From Echinometra lucunter (Eukaryota > Echinodermata > Echinoidea > Camarodonta > Echinometridae): 64,000 nucleotides of DNA. Of the stretch, positions 1 through 14,200 are shown piece by piece; the stretch's first letter is position 1, and each line of letters starts with the position of its first letter. Location: positions 28,487,361-28,551,360 of the forward strand of contig CM057152.1 of the NCBI GenBank assembly GCA_029962745.1, given 5' to 3'. Position numbers and translations under genes: made by a program. The notes under the pieces are model-generated. The model searched no databases, had not been told where the DNA came from, and worked only from the letters and a program-made list of their open reading frames with translations.

Positions 1-444
1 ACTGACAGATAATTAAGTAGACTGATTTTTTTAAAGAACTGATTCTGGGGCAGAGCGGCTTTGTCCAGAAAAAAAAAATAGACCACACTATTGTTAACTT
101 GGCTGGTTGGATATTTCACGGATTTTGATCTTCAATGCCAAGCAGAGCATAATTTGCATACTGAGAGATCTAAGTGACAGGACCGACTTAACTCATTGTT
201 TTTTTTATCTGGAAACAACACTGGTACTGCATGTCTACACAGGCACCACAACAGAAGTCCCAAATGGTCAGCATTCACACCGAGTATTTAATACAGAAAC
301 ATTTCTAGAATCCTTACCTGCTTCATTTGTTCAAGGTTTCTACATAGGCACTGTTGTAACATACAGAGTATTTTAAATTTGTGTTGAAAACAAAATATCC
401 TTCTTTCTTTTGTCTGAACATACTTTTTATGGAGTTTTTCAAAG

Positions 445-1482
445 ATGTTGCATAAACTTCTATTAAAAAGTACACCAAGCACCTTCATTTTTGTTGTTGC
501 AATGGCAGTAACATGTGAATCTAGAATACTGCGTGTCATGGAGGGGGAAGAGGCAAAACTAAGTTTCCCATATTCTTGTAATAGTACAAAAGTTACACTG
601 CAATATGCAAACAGAGGCCCATTCTATAGTTCTGCATACCCAGAAGCCAGCAAATCACATCCTCATCAACAAGTCACAAATCATAATGACACTGAAAGTA
701 ACAACTGTTCTCTTCACCTTATGATTAATCCAGTCTCAACCGATAATGAAGGTACATACATTCTCCTGGCATATAAGAATGGTCAAATACTACCAGAGTA
801 CTCAAGAATTTGGCTGCATGTTGATTATCCACCAGGAAAAGTATCATGTGACCCAAGTCCTGAGTTGATTGTGGAGGATTGGGTCTCACTGCAATGTAGA
901 GCTCCAAAGGGGAGTCTACCTGGGCAGATTGTATGTTACCAAAATGGTAGGAGGGTTCTCCCATGGAATGAACCTACAGAAGATGACAGAACTCTCTATC
1001 AGAATATTGCGGTTGAGCTAATAGGTACTGTGTTCTGTTGTTCTTTTTCCATTAATCACACTAAAGACAGATGTGACTGTAAGGATTGTGGGTGGGACCC
1101 TGAGCTACATAAGACACTGAATAACAATACAGAACCATGTCCCAAAGTGCCACTTAATGAGAGTACCACACCCTTCAACAACCCAACAGGGAGCAGTGAA
1201 ACTTACATCCCAACATCTAATCTGATAACATTACAGACACAAATGACTCTGTTTACTATGACCAATGACATACAACTAGGTTCCTGGATGTGCAAATATT
1301 TTGCAGTTATCATTATCTTTCTGACGATCATTACTATTTTCAATATATTGCTTCTTTACAAGATCAGACAAGCCAACAGAGTCTTGCATAAGCTACTTGA
1401 TACTCTGTTCAGACACAAGTCAAACAATGAGCAGTCTAGAAAATCAGTGAGCACCATGCTGTCCAATGGCACCTGGGTATAG
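445..1482 (+). CDS. Ig-like single-pass membrane protein, single open exon
   Basis: A 345-codon open frame. The start has a hydrophobic run at residues about 12-23 that reads as a signal peptide. Two Ig-like regions follow (about 27-130 and 133-205). The first ends in DNEGTYILL, which resembles the DxGxYxC strand F motif of V-type domains but lacks the usual cysteine. The second is cysteine-rich (VSCDP, SLQCRAP, FCCSFS, then a CDCKDC cluster). A Ser/Thr/Asn-rich stalk with several N-glycosylation sequons leads to a transmembrane helix at about 285-307 (YFAVIIIFLTIITIF) and a short basic cytoplasmic tail. AATAAA signals lie at 1837 and 1890. It converges on the DDX28 gene. I do not recognise an orthologue; a role as a cell-surface receptor or adhesion protein is an inference. 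Lack of introns is unusual for this class and could mean a retrocopy or one large exon of a longer gene. Confidence 0.6.
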   Translation: MLHKLLLKSTPSTFIFVVAMAVTCESRILRVMEGEEAKLSFPYSCNSTKVTLQYANRGPFYSSAYPEASKSHPHQQVTNHNDTESNNCSLHLMINPVSTDNEGTYILLAYKNGQILPEYSRIWLHVDYPPGKVSCDPSPELIVEDWVSLQCRAPKGSLPGQIVCYQNGRRVLPWNEPTEDDRTLYQNIAVELIGTVFCCSFSINHTKDRCDCKDCGWDPELHKTLNNNTEPCPKVPLNESTTPFNNPTGSSETYIPTSNLITLQTQMTLFTMTNDIQLGSWMCKYFAVIIIFLTIITIFNILLLYKIRQANRVLHKLLDTLFRHKSNNEQSRKSVSTMLSNGTWV

Positions 1483-2534
1483 AAGGGAAACAATTATTAT
1501 GTTTTTTTTTTTTCCGGGGCTACTTTCTGAGCTTACTCTCCCAAATTTTCTACATTATATGACAGTTTACATTGGAACCCATGAGAATTTCAGGGGCTCT
1601 TTTCTTAGTTTTTCAGGGCTCTTTTTGGTATTTCGGGGGCGAATTCACCCCGAGCCCTCATGTATTTTTTCCCTGATAGCACTAAACATAATTTCATGCA
1701 CAGGTACCTTGCTATCTGCCTGTACTTTACAAGATTTTATATGCTGTATAGATACAGCTAGACCACTGATTTTTGCTTGATTTTCAATTTACAAAAGAGA
1801 AAAAGAAAGTTTTTTTCAAAAACCAAACTTTGAATGAATAAACCTCAGACATGTTTTAAGTACTGCACACAACTCCTCCTATGAGGACAAATAAAAGAAA
1901 AACAATTAAATCTGCCTCTTTAACAGATTCAGAGCATTTTGTCCAAGTGAACTACAACTTACTGAAACATTTTTCCTTCATTATTATGTGCCTATAAACA
2001 AGGCAAGGCAAAAGCAAAAATCTTAACCTGAAAACAGACAAGCAAATATTGACACTGCTGCTGCTGCTTCCTGTCACCCTCTCTGTTGTTGAAAAGTGGC
2101 GCCAATGGCTCACTCATGCTATGCAGGGGACACAAAATTAGTATTAGTGTTTGAGCTCTGAAATGCTGAGAGAGCTGTCATTTCTTCTGAGTGATGAATA
2201 GGTAAATAACAGACTATTAAATGTGTACAAAGTACTTGGACTGCATCATGATGCATTATGTCTCATAAAACAGAAGTTCTAAAGTTTACTCATTCAATGA
2301 TGACTGAATTCATATTAAAGGATATTGACTGATAAGAGATAGTGACTGTTCATTTAGCAGCTGTTAAAAATGGATTTAAGTAGGTGAAGGCAAATTATGT
2401 AGCTAAATTACATTTTCTATTGAATCTTAGAGGCAAATACATGCAAAATGGAATTTGTAACCCTATAATCTGCCCATGCACGATACACTAAATTCTGTAG
2501 ACTTATCTGTGTAATAACAAGTATACCCATGAAT

Positions 2535-2890
2535 AATTATGCCTCCGCCCGCCGAAGGTGGGTGCTGGAGGCATTATGTTTTCGGGTCGTCCATCCGTCC
2601 GTTTTCGTTCTCGTGATAACTTAAGAACCATTTGACGGATCAACTTTACACTTGGCTCATGTATGCATATGGGAGGGACAATGAGCTGATTAGATTTTGG
2701 GGTCTCAAGGTCAAACATCAAAGGTCACAGAGGTCATTATGTACATAGAAATGGTTTGTTCTCGCAATAACTCAACAACCATCTGATGGATCAACTTCAC
2801 ACTTGGCGCATGTATGCATATGGGAGGGACAATGATCTGACTAGATTTTGGGGTCTCAAGGTCAAAGGTCAACGGTCAAAGATGTCAATG
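2535..2890. repeat. Dispersed repeat with GGAGGCATTATG hairpin and GTCCGTCC tract
   Basis: Begins with a hairpin formed by ATGCCTCC and GGAGGCAT around a CCGCCCGCCGAAGG loop. It then reads TTCGGGTCGTCCATCCGTCCG, an aligned repeat of about 150 bp (GATAACTTAAGAACCATTTGACGGATCAACTT and a second diverged copy from about 2765), and GGTCAAAGGTCA tracts. A second copy of the head of this element lies at 30573-30690, and a related sequence (TTGGCACACACATTGATC) is at about 55890-56180. I take it as a non-coding dispersed repeat of unknown class. Confidence 0.6.
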
Positions 2891-3588
2891 TATACATGAA
2901 AATAAAAAAAATCAACATGACTGTGCCATATATTTCCGATCTGGCAATGGTGGAGGCAGGGTTCTCACTAGAAAATAATCCACACACGGTTCCCCTCTGC
3001 GCAAAGTGCGAAATTTTCGGAAGTGTTACGGATTAACACCTACAATTAGGTGTGGCGGCAGTATATGCTATAGCAAAAGGATGAAAAATACTTCTTGGTG
3101 AGCAGGAGTTGTCTACTAATGGCATAATAGCACAAATACATTGCCAAAAAAGAAAACAGTTGGTGGCATTTATCATTATTATTAGGAATACATACTCCAA
3201 TATTTTTTTACCCTTATCACCATGCATGGTGCAGCAATTTCACACATGGTTCTCCCTTGTCTGATATCTGTAGGCATGGTATTAGAACCATGGGTGTTAT
3301 GTACTGCAGAGAACCATGGGCGGAGGTATAAATTTCGACTGCGCGCTGTCAAGGATTCATCTAGTTTGCACATGTATTTATGTATCTTTCCTAATTCATT
3401 TTTGTGTTTCTTTTATCAATTACATTTTTAAAAATTTGTTATCACTTAATGAGAATAATATAGATATTAATGATAATATTTTGTGACAGTTTTCATTTTT
3501 TTATCTCTAGGAATTCATACAATATACCCTAATGATTAACATTATGATTTTCTATCTTTTTTTCTATCTTTTTTTTTTTGCGCTAGGA

Positions 3589-3754
3589 CCTGGGGAGCGT
3601 TTCATGAAAGGACCTGTCGGATATTTTATCCGACAAAGTCTGTTTTATCCGACAGTTGCCATGGTAACAATGCTTCTCAGCCAATCAAAATCAAGGAAAG
3701 ATGTCAGATCTGACAACTTGTCAGACAACAAATGTTGATGAAATGCTCCCCAGG
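3589..3754. mobile_element. Short TIR element (MITE-like), about 165 bp
   Basis: The left end CCTGGGGAGCGTTTCATGA is matched in inverse by the right end TGATGAAATGCTCCCCAGG. Internal TGTCGGATATTTTATCCGACA is itself a perfect hairpin stem. No target-site duplication could be assigned with certainty. There is no coding capacity. Confidence 0.5.
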
Positions 3755-4925
3755 ACTAATCTTAACCACTATGTTTGTGAATGTGTAACTGTTATGTTTT
3801 ATATTATGTTCGTTTATTGAAGACTGACAATTAAGTGATAAAATATAATACATGTATATGGATAATTTGCACATGTATTTATGTATATCTTTCCTAATTC
3901 ATTTTAGTTTTTCTTTTATCAGTAACATGCTTTTTAACTTGTTATCGGTACCATTTACTGTATCACTGCATTAGAGCTATGTGAGTATTGTGAGCCAACA
4001 CATACATTTTTAGAGGGCTTAACCCTCTTCAAAGAATCATGTTGGAAGTTGATTATTTTTCAAAATACATTATTCACCCTATGTTTACAGGGTGTATTAA
4101 ACTTCATGTAATTATCTTTTCATGAAGATTTAAGTATCTGCAATATACAAATTGCAAGAGAGCTTTGAAAACAGGGAGAAGACATTTAACATGGTAAAAG
4201 CACCAAAAATAGTATTATTAGTACTCACTGTAGTTCAGGCAGAAATATCCCAATTGAAATATCTTTATGATCCAGGATATGAATGCAAATTATACTTCAA
4301 ATGAAAATGAGTGTGCCATGAATGATTCACAGGCCATGTGAATTTATGTTAACAGTGTAAAGAATTATGTAAATATTGTAAAAATTGTACAATTTAAGGA
4401 TAATCTATGAAAATGATCTTAAAATCATCAATATCTAAATCATGTTGAGAATATGATAATTGGATTGTACCACTGTATCATACCAGTATTAATACAGCTT
4501 GGCCTAATATTCTATTATTCAAGTGAAAAGGCTTTTAACAGTAAAAGAACATTTGTTATTTACCACTACTCATAACAAAAAGAGCCAAATTAGAAATATA
4601 AAACTAGATCTCAGTGTGTGATATTTTGTGATTCATTATCTCCATATGTAAAGTAGGTATGAATCACTTCTGAACTTATTAAACAAACAGCATTATTGGT
4701 GGCAAAACAATGGTGCCTTTCCAAGTCTCAAAAAGCATGATTTTAACAAGTACATAATGTGCAAACTCTGGAACATTGTAACACCTGCTAGAGTCTACAG
4801 AGCATTGGGCTATCACATTCTACAGGGATAACACCACTCTTACTTCAGTACACAACCTGTCAGTTGTTCCTTTTCTTTTTTCAGGTATCATTCTGTTCTT
4901 TTCCATCTTTTTGTCCCTTTGTTTT

Positions 4926-5045
4926 CTCTCTCTATCTGTATCTCCCTCTGTTTCTCTGCATCTCTATATTTCCTTCTACCTCTCTCTCTCACACACACAC
5001 ACACATACACACATACACACACACACTCTCTCTCTCTCTCCATCT
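4926..5045. repeat. CT / AC microsatellite
   Basis: Pyrimidine-rich CT runs flank an AC dinucleotide tract. Open frames across it are low-complexity and not coding. Confidence 0.9.
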
Positions 5046-5273
5046 TTCTCTATTTATACAGCCATCTAAATGTCTTATTCCATCTGTATATCTTTCTATC
5101 TACAATCATTGGCATTCATTGCCAAACTGCCCACAGCCCCCTCTTATAAAAACACTGGAAATGATCAGAATTAAACAGGATCCCATTCACTCAAAATCCA
5201 AATGATTTGGAACTTATGATCAATGTGGAACTACGAATGAGATGGATTATTAAAGCTTCTCTCCGTTACTTAC

Positions 5274-8200
5274 CTCAATCTTGTTGACCAGCTCCACATC
5301 CCACTTGTGTACCACAAAGTTGGTCACATGACCACTTCCCTGGCTCCCAACTCGCCCCACCCTCCCAACTCGATGGATGTAGTCAGACATGAAGGTGGGG
5401 AAGTCAAAGTTAACTACATGTTGGACCTGTCAAATGAATAAATGAATAAACAGATAACTCACGAACTAACTAATTACATAAATAAATAGATTCATAAAAT
5501 AAATAGATCCATAAACAAACAAATACATACATACATACATAAATCAATAAATAAATAAAACAAAAATACCATCAACAACAAATATTACCTGCAAATTGAT
5601 AGAGATTTACTTTTACATGAAACAAGATAAATGCTTCCTTCCCAACTTTCTGAAAGGAATACATGTTATTCATACTGTTCGTCATGGGAAGTATTCTCTA
5701 CACTTCGTTACCTTTGTTACCATTAATCATAGAAAGACCTTTGTTGTTTGTCATGACAGATCTACATCTTCTGAATGAAATGAAGCACTGCCAATTAGAT
5801 ATTGCACAACATTCATAATGGTTTAGTGGAAGATTTCATTTTGACATTTTCATGAGGCGAATCCTCAGAAGTTTGATGATTTACATGTACATAAAAAAAC
5901 AGACAGTCTTTACAAGGTTTTTCGAAGAGGTGACAGATGGTGCGATTTCCACCAAAGGAAACCCTGAAAGACATTCTGGTACAAGACTATTCATTTAAAA
6001 TAATTATCTATGTCAAAACAGAATTTGGTGAGTATGAACAGGATGATGCATGTATTGCCAGTTGCTTTTATCCATACCTGTACAGTATCCACTCCTCTGG
6101 AAGCAATATCTGAACAGACCAGGATGTTAGCTTCACGTGACTTGAATGCATCCATTACTCCACTACGAGACTAGATAGATGCCAGAAGAGAAAATTAAAC
6201 ATGAATTTAAATCATCTATCAACCCCATAACAAGGAGTCCTGTGAATGCAAACTCTTTGTCACACTTACGAAACCAATGTAACAATATCAATAGTGGCTT
6301 CAGCTTTATAGCCTTAATACCAGTTTGAATTTGGGACAAAATCATAGGGCTAGGATGCTCCATGCATTCAGACTAAATTGGCTCTGTGCCTGTCAACTGG
6401 TCACTGGGGTATACAAAAAAGTTTACATGGATTAAATGACATTTCATTCATTTCAATCCGTTGAACAGTAAGGGCAAAATAACTTGGGCTTGGGTCTATG
6501 GAAAATCTGTGTTATATTGAAATCAGATCATGCTCCGTGGGTTAAGGAACAGAAATCAAATTTTATGACTTTTCGAACTCAAAACCATTAAAAAAAGAAT
6601 GCTCCAATTTCTGAGACTTAGAGGTCTATATAGGTTGAATACATTAATGAATATTAGAAGAAATAATACAATGAAGTATTATCACATGTCAAGTCACTTA
6701 TGGAACAGAAGTATCAGTATAAGACTTATTGAAATTCCTTTCATGTACATTTGGTATGTTCCAATGAAAGAAAGAAACAGCCTGAAAACATGCTTCTAAC
6801 ACCAGTAGTGGGGACATACATTCTCCCTACCACAAGTATGAGATTCAACAGTAGAGGGCAACATTTCTAGCATACCACACAGGTCAGCAGATGCGCAGAT
6901 ACAAATCCATTACCGACGATTTGACAAGATTTCTTCCGGCTTCCACAGAAAATGTACAGCCAGGTTAACAATTCTCTCATTTGACGAAAATATTGTTCAA
7001 GGGACTATTGCAAAAAACCTTCGTTTGAACACAACTTTTCAGCCAATCAGAAGTGCGCATTAAGGATCATGTTTGATTTTTATTTCATTTCATTTCATTT
7101 CGTTTATTTTCCATTTCCAACATAATATAAACAGAATACAAAGTATGCATCATACAAGGTAGAACATTGAAACTTAACAGTGGATTCGTAAATATAAATA
7201 GTTCACCGTGTACAAGAGCCTGAAAAAAGGTTGGTAATGGAGGGGACTGCTGAAAAGCTGAGCTTGTAGATTGCAGCCCCCTATAACTTAAGAGTTATAA
7301 AAATAGTTAAACAGTAAAAATTAAAAAAGAAGAAGACACAAACTAGTACAAACACCAGATATACATAACATAAAGGTGAAAGGAAAATGAAGGAAAGAAG
7401 AGAAACGAGAGAAAGATAGAGAAAGAGAGGGAGGAGAAAGAGAGAGAGGGGAGGGGGAGAGAGAAGGGGGGAGAGAGGGGGGGAGAGAGTGGAGGACTCC
7501 TGCCTAAAAACCCACACAACACACACGGACGGACCGGAAAACGAATATCTGCATAAAGTGAATGGAAAAAAAAAACGTAATTGAGTAGTATTATGTTAAG
7601 TAAAATGAAATTGAATGAGTGATGATGAGTCTAAAGGGTCGGTGCATGGTACCTGCGAAGAAGGGACTTTTTAACTTTGAATTTAAAAGAATTTAAACTA
7701 ATGGCATTTTTTATGCTATCATCAAGAGTAGTCCAGAGCTTCGGGCCTGTATACGTGAATATGGATTGTGAGAGTATAGTTCTTGGTAAAGGCAGATGGA
7801 ATTCGTCAGATTGGCGTGTGGAGTATTTGTGTATAGTTTTATTTTTGTTGAATATTAGATCGAAAACTGGGGGTAACGTATTATTATTTAACTGCTACAT
7901 AAACTGACCGAGATTATTTATCTTCAAGATATTATTTTCGATAAACAAAACATCGGTGTGGGACATCCATGAAGTGTTGCAGATAACACGCATAGCTTTC
8001 TTTTGTAATAGTAGTAACCTATTGAGATGATAATCATGTGTATTTCCCCAAACAATAATGCCATAATTTAGGTAGGGTGAAATCAATGTTGAATATAGCA
8101 TTAGAAGGGAGGAGATTGGGAGAAAAAATTTGACCTTATTTATAATGCCTATATTTCAAGAAATTGTTCGGCAAATGCTATCAATATGAACATTCCATGA

Positions 8201-11200
8201 CAATTTATGGTCCGTTATCAGACCTAGAAATTTAATGGAAGTTACTGTTTCTAAGATGGTATCATCTAGTTTAATATTATGTGGTAGTTTATCTATAGAA
8301 TTGCTAAAGAGCATACATTTAGTTTTTTGTAAGTTTATTGATAACCTATTAGCTCTTGTCCATTGTAATAATTTATCTAATTCGTTATTAAGTATATTGA
8401 CCAAAATGTCAGGATCTGGATGTGAGAGGGGCGCATTAGAATCATCTGCGAAATGATTTTTAGGAGTTATATTCAAACTAAATTTTTATGCAACAGGCCC
8501 TAGGTTTCATAAACTCTCCTGATATTTTTATTAGATCTATGCAGGTAGCATCAGAATTTGTTACTTGCATTTTCCAGGCTCAAAACTATAATTTTTATGG
8601 GACTTGTTAGATTCAACCCATTATGTTTGCATGGAAACCAGAAGAAGTGCCTTCACCTACACTGTGTGTGGGAAATATCGCCCTGTACTGCTGAATATCA
8701 TATCTGTGGTAGGTAGGGAGAATTAGATTAACATACCTTCCCACCCATCTTGGAGTGTAATCTGAGGGCTGGGACACCATTCTCTGTGAGAAAATATGCT
8801 AGCCAATCACAGGTAGACGCTGTATTACAAAATATCATGGTGGATTCACGTCTTTTCTGCTCTCTCTTTACCAGCTCCAGGATCTTAACTGCAAAGATGG
8901 AGAGATAAGTGTGAGATGGGTGAAGGATAAATGGAAGAGATGCGGGAGAAAGGCTAGTGAGAGGGAGTTAATAAAGAGAAAGAAGAAAGAGGGAGAGGGA
9001 GGGAGGGAAGGAAAGAGAGAGGAGAGAGAGAAAGAGGGAGGGAATGAGAGAGGAAGAGAGGGACAGAGGAAGGGAAAGAGAGTGAAGGAGAGAGGAAAAG
9101 AGAGAGGGTACAAGAGGGAAAGAGAGAAAGAGAAAGAGAAAAGGAAAAAGGAAAGGAGAGAAAGAGAGCAAGAAAAAAGATTGTAAGAACAAAACTGAAA
9201 TTTAAAGAGACAATGCAATGAAAATATCAATTCAAATCAAAATGGAAATGAAAACGGAAATCGCAATTAAATCAATTTAATAAATTTGTATCATACAAAA
9301 TCAAATCAAATGCAATGACATACCTGCTTTATCCTCTGAGTGGAGCCTTAGAAATTTCTGATGAACATGAGGCATAATACGATGAAGATGAGGGGTGGAA
9401 ATCACCTCTAGATTCTCTGCCTAAAAAAAAAGTGTACAATATTTCATGATTATATGCAGAAACCTACAAAAACGATAGAAATCTGTGAGACACTTAGAAT
9501 TCCTCTGCAGTACTGTCAATTCTCGCATTTCGCAAACCTTGCACCCTCATTTGGTTCAGTTGCGACAGTCACTCTAGCGTGATATGGGTAGAAAACAGTA
9601 CCATTAAAACCTTACACAAGTCGCCTTTTCTGCTCCTATTCTAATTGATTACAGACTTCTAACACTTCATATTTTCTTTGGGCCCGACTACTAACTCATT
9701 CTTCTTCTTCCCCGCGCTTGGGATCCCTCAATCATTTAAATATTGCTTAAAGTGGTCAACTCTCACTCGCATCGTGCACTACCTTGAAAACAGTTGTTGA
9801 CTCGCGAGTTGGAAAATAGGCCTCTCATGGTACGGACGTTGGTGGCGCATGTATTGTGAAACATGAGAATTCTTTAAATGTCACCCATTTCTCCTACAAT
9901 TACTCATAAGCTATTGTCACTGTTATAGCATTCACAAACATCATCACTGACCAACAAATGCAACTCTGTGAAAATTCACATTTACTGGTTTCATTCACTG
10001 GATATTAAATGAAAAACAACGACTCACAGGAACGATATCAGCTAGAATGTTGGTAGCTTTCCGTGGCATGGTGGCACCTACAAGGGTTAGCTGAGCCTCT
10101 CCTGGAGCCGTTACCTTACAGGCTTTCCCGTCGCCAATCTAAAAATTAAACACAGAAAAGAAATGAGTTTATCAGTGTAGTGCTAACTCTTTAAGCTTGG
10201 TCAAATATGAAGAGGGAACCCGTGGGCCCCCCCCCCCCCCCCGATTTTTTTCTGTTGACATATGGGAAGGTAAACTGTACCACTAATGATAATGAACCCA
10301 CACTAATGCGTCAAAGTTCAAATAAAAGAGAGTTTTGCCAAAAGTTGTGCCGACAAACTCATGACATCATATTCTGCACTTTTAAGAATTGGATTGGTCC
10401 ACAGCTTTTTGCCGCCAGGAAGCAAAATATACGCCTCCTGCCTCAAAGGATTTTTTTTTTGCTTCCTCATATCCCATTCACTCGTACACAAAAAACACAG
10501 AAAAAAAAAACCAGTGGGGGTTTACTGCTAAGGTTTGCCGCTTCATATCTGAACAAGCCTTTACTTCAGTCATACTTTTAGAGACAATTTTATGTACACA
10601 AGATGAAACCCCTACAAATTCTAGTGTAAGTGTTTACTAATGTATTCAAATTTATGCATGTTTCTCTCCAGAACCCTCGGTTACCAACTATTCAGTTCAC
10701 CTGCAAGGCATAATGGCATCTGAATAGATGGAATCCAGTTTGCATACATTAGTTGTTGCTATGTTGGACAAGTCTTTAGCAGGTTTTTTTTTTTAGTTGT
10801 CAGGGGAAACTTTGTTCAACAAGTATGCATACAAAAAGTAAACAGGTGTCTATCATCATGTGAATACCTTTTTTTTTTTTTTGGTGCTTACTTGTCAGAA
10901 ATTCTCAAATTTTGCCCCCCCCCCATTTACAAAAACCTGAATCTGTCTCTGACTCACATTGACACGTCTCAAAATCTTGAGGGTCTGTTGTTTGAAGCTA
11001 TCATCCAGCATGGTGTCTGATTCATCAATTACTATGTGAGATACACAGTCCAGGCTGCCAAAACCTTGAAAAGAAAGATGGAGGACAAACGTTGGTAAAG
11101 TCAAGATCTGTTAAGTTTAATTTCATCCTTTACTCATTACACATTCCTTGATGGTTGATCCATGGAATGTCCCATAAATATTTTGAAGTTGATTTCATAC

Positions 11201-14200
11201 ATTCAAGCAGTAAACATTTCCATCATTGGTGGTTGCACTCTTAAAGGTAGGGGATCCCATTTGCAAATTTTGGGGAACCTCAAGAAACTTACGAGGGTCA
11301 AACAGGATACAATACTGATCATGTGTACGAAATATCATAGTCATAGGCTTTGCAACTTTTTTTGTAAGAAATGAAAAACTATCCCCAATCACTTTGAGCC
11401 ATTAGTTTGACAGTTTGAATTCAAACGTATAACATATGAGTGTCCGCGCCAGGAAATGTGTCTTGATCGGTGTGTATAATACTATGTATGGGTGCGCATA
11501 CTTGTACTGTGGCGTGTGCAGTGCATTCTGCTGTATGTATGTTCACTGGGATATTCCCAGACATGTACATCACTGAATTGGAAAACATGTCCCTTGACAA
11601 AATTTGTATGCAGGCACGTCATTAATCTAATTGCAATTTCTTTTTCATTTTTTCCCCACTAACAAGAAGTTAACAGTTTTGCAGTTTTGAGGGAAGATCT
11701 TAATCATCTACCTCTACAATATGACATGCTATGAAGGTAATTTGATTTGCAGGGCTGCAAAAGGGATCCTCTATCTTTAAGTTGTCTAGACAAATATTTA
11801 CCCTGCCTCACAGCATTAATGATTGGTCCAGGAGTAGATATCATGATATCCGTATATGAACTGAATTTCTTCTCCAGGCCTTTCTGAAATCATGGATAAA
11901 AATGAAGAGAAAAGAAATCAATACGCTAATATCAGCAATGAATATCAATGATCAAACATTAAGCATACTCACTGAAACTTGAATATTTTGACTGTGTGGT
12001 CGCATGTTGTATGAGACCAAGGATGAACATTGCCCAGTAAAGTCGTTCTATGATTGTATGTCTCACTTGAAGTCTAACTTTCCCTATTTTTGGCAATGAC
12101 CAAAATAAAGTGCTCCTCACGACACCATTGACAGGGAGGGGAGATGGGGGGGGTGCAGGTGGAGATGGTAGTATTTCATAAAATAACCGTTTTAGTTTGT
12201 GGCAGGTTATTTTGTATCGTAGAGATTTCACAACGACCCGGGGGATACACTTCCATTGCGCGGCAACGGATATCGCAATACTTCTAGTTTATTATTATTA
12301 TCATTATCATTATTACTATTATCACTACAACATACCTGTATACTGGTTGGTGTAACTATGTCCATAACATCCAATCCCCTTATGAGTGAAAGGTGGAGTT
12401 TCAGGTCTTGAAAAGATTTGGCTTTCTTATCCTGACTCTCTGCTTCACTGTCTCCTTTGCTGGTGATTGATGGATTCTGCAAGATGGATATTGGGGGGGG
12501 GGGGGGGTGGGGGAAGAGAAAGACAGGGGGTCAAAGAAGAATTATGAATAGAAAAAACACAGAATGTGAAAGACAGGATAAAAAGAATGAAAGAAATTGA
12601 GAGAAATATAACACAAGAGAGAAGAGGCAATAGAGAAATAGAGACATATATATAAAGAAACATGAATAAAAGGTGAAAAATAGATGAGGAAAATATTAAC
12701 TTCATATCGAAATTCGAAACGTACCGATAGACATTTTGCTCTAGATGTTAGAGGCTCCATTTCACTATACTACATTCAAAATAGGAGCCTTAAATATTAC
12801 TTCTATAAAAAATTTAGAGTTCAACTGTATACTCTCAACAAACATAAAAGTGATAAGATAGTAGGCTAGTAGAACTATGAGTCTGCACAGGTATCAATTA
12901 GGGCTTTTAAGGATGTGAAAAGCCACTGGATTCCATGCTTTGATGTTGTTATCCTTTTTTTTTTCTCCTTAAACCCCCATAATTATTGACCCCTAGATTG
13001 CCAGGTGCAGTATTTCAAGGGTTATTTGACACATACTAACTGCAAACAAATTATTTCTTTCAGGTGATTCTTACACTTTAAAACTCTTCAAACAATCAAT
13101 CTCCCCAGTCCTCTTACTGAGTGATAAAAATATACAAAAGCTGTGAGCAACTTAGCTATGGAAAGTTCTCAAAGACTAGAAAAGACATATTGTAAAAAGA
13201 AAAAAAAAAGAATGTATATTTATATATATATATATTAATCAAGATAAACAAAATAAACATAAAAAGCACAGAGTGACTGACTTTTTTTTTGTAACATGAC
13301 TGCTGAGAAAAAAAGTATACATTTACATCATGAAAGTCAGTAGCGTACAACTGTCACATATGTCCTAAGCGATGGCATTTGTGAATAAGGATTAAGGCTG
13401 TTACTGGAGCTTACAATAAATTCTTGAGGGAGCTACCATAAACAGACAGCTCATTGCCCACTGCAAAAAGAAACTACTCACCCCCTTGTAGGCGAGGATG
13501 GTGAAGTAGTCCCCTCTGGATTTGCTAGACTTCCAGCCCTGAGATACAAGCTTTAAAGTGGTCAACTCTCACTCGCATCGTGCACTACCTTGAAAACAGT
13601 TGTTGACTCGCGAGTTGGAAAATAGGCCTCTCATGGTACGGACGTTGGTGGCGCATGTATTGTGAAACATGAGAATTCTTTAAATGTCACCCATTTCTCC
13701 TACAATTACTCATAAGCTATTGTCACTGTTATAGCATTCACAAACATCATCACTGACCAACAAATGCAACTCTGTGAAAATTCACATTTACTGGTTTCAT
13801 TCACTGGATATTAAATGAAAAACAACGACTCACAGGAACGATATCAGCTAGAATGTTGGTAGCTTTCCGTGGCATGGTGGCACCTACAAGGGTTAGCTGA
13901 GCCTCTCCTGGAGCCGTTACCTTACAGGCTTTCCCGTCGCCAATCTAAAAATTAAACACAGAAAAGAAATGAGTTTATCAGTGTAGTGCTAACTCTTTAA
14001 GCTTGGTCAAATATGAAGAGGGAACCCGTGGCACCCCCCCCCCCCCCCGATTTTTTTCTGTTGACATATGGGAAGGTAAACTGTACCACTAATGATAATG
14101 AACCCACACTAATGCGTCAAAGTTCAAATAAAAGAGAGTTTTGCCAAAAGTTGTGCCGACAAACTCATGACATCATATTCTGCACTTTTAAGAATTGGAT

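Larger units (their letters stand above)
1483..5273. other. Intergenic region between convergent Ig-like gene and DDX28
   Basis: No convincing coding exon was found on either strand. It holds the putative polyadenylation signals of the Ig-like gene, a GTCCGTCC-type dispersed repeat (2535-2890), a short TIR element (about 3589-3754) set between two copies of an 80-bp direct repeat (3364-3444 and 3868-3948), and a CT/AC microsatellite. The last coding exon of DDX28 should lie here or be very short, but I could not identify it. Confidence 0.5.

Noticed and set aside
2050..2125. Possible last DDX28 exon (minus strand, poly-Gln frame)
   Set aside because: No resemblance to the expected short basic C-terminus and no convincing acceptor; left unassigned.
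8868..9230. Long open frames on both strands (Ser/Leu/Phe-rich and Lys/Glu/Arg-rich)
   Set aside because: They are translations of one polypurine/polypyrimidine tract inside a DDX28 intron; composition, not coding.
10207..10640. 124-codon frame beginning [12 protein letters not shown], repeated at 14013
   Set aside because: It lies in a DDX28 intron on the opposite strand, depends on a poly-C run, and repeats only because the whole block is duplicated; a 3' part is a dispersed repeat.
12445..12705. Minus-strand hydrophobic frame ([14 protein letters not shown]...) and its copy at 19159-19632
   Set aside because: It reads through the G-run and GA-rich intron next to DDX28 exon 3; only the exon part (12336-12476 / 19267-19407) is supported.
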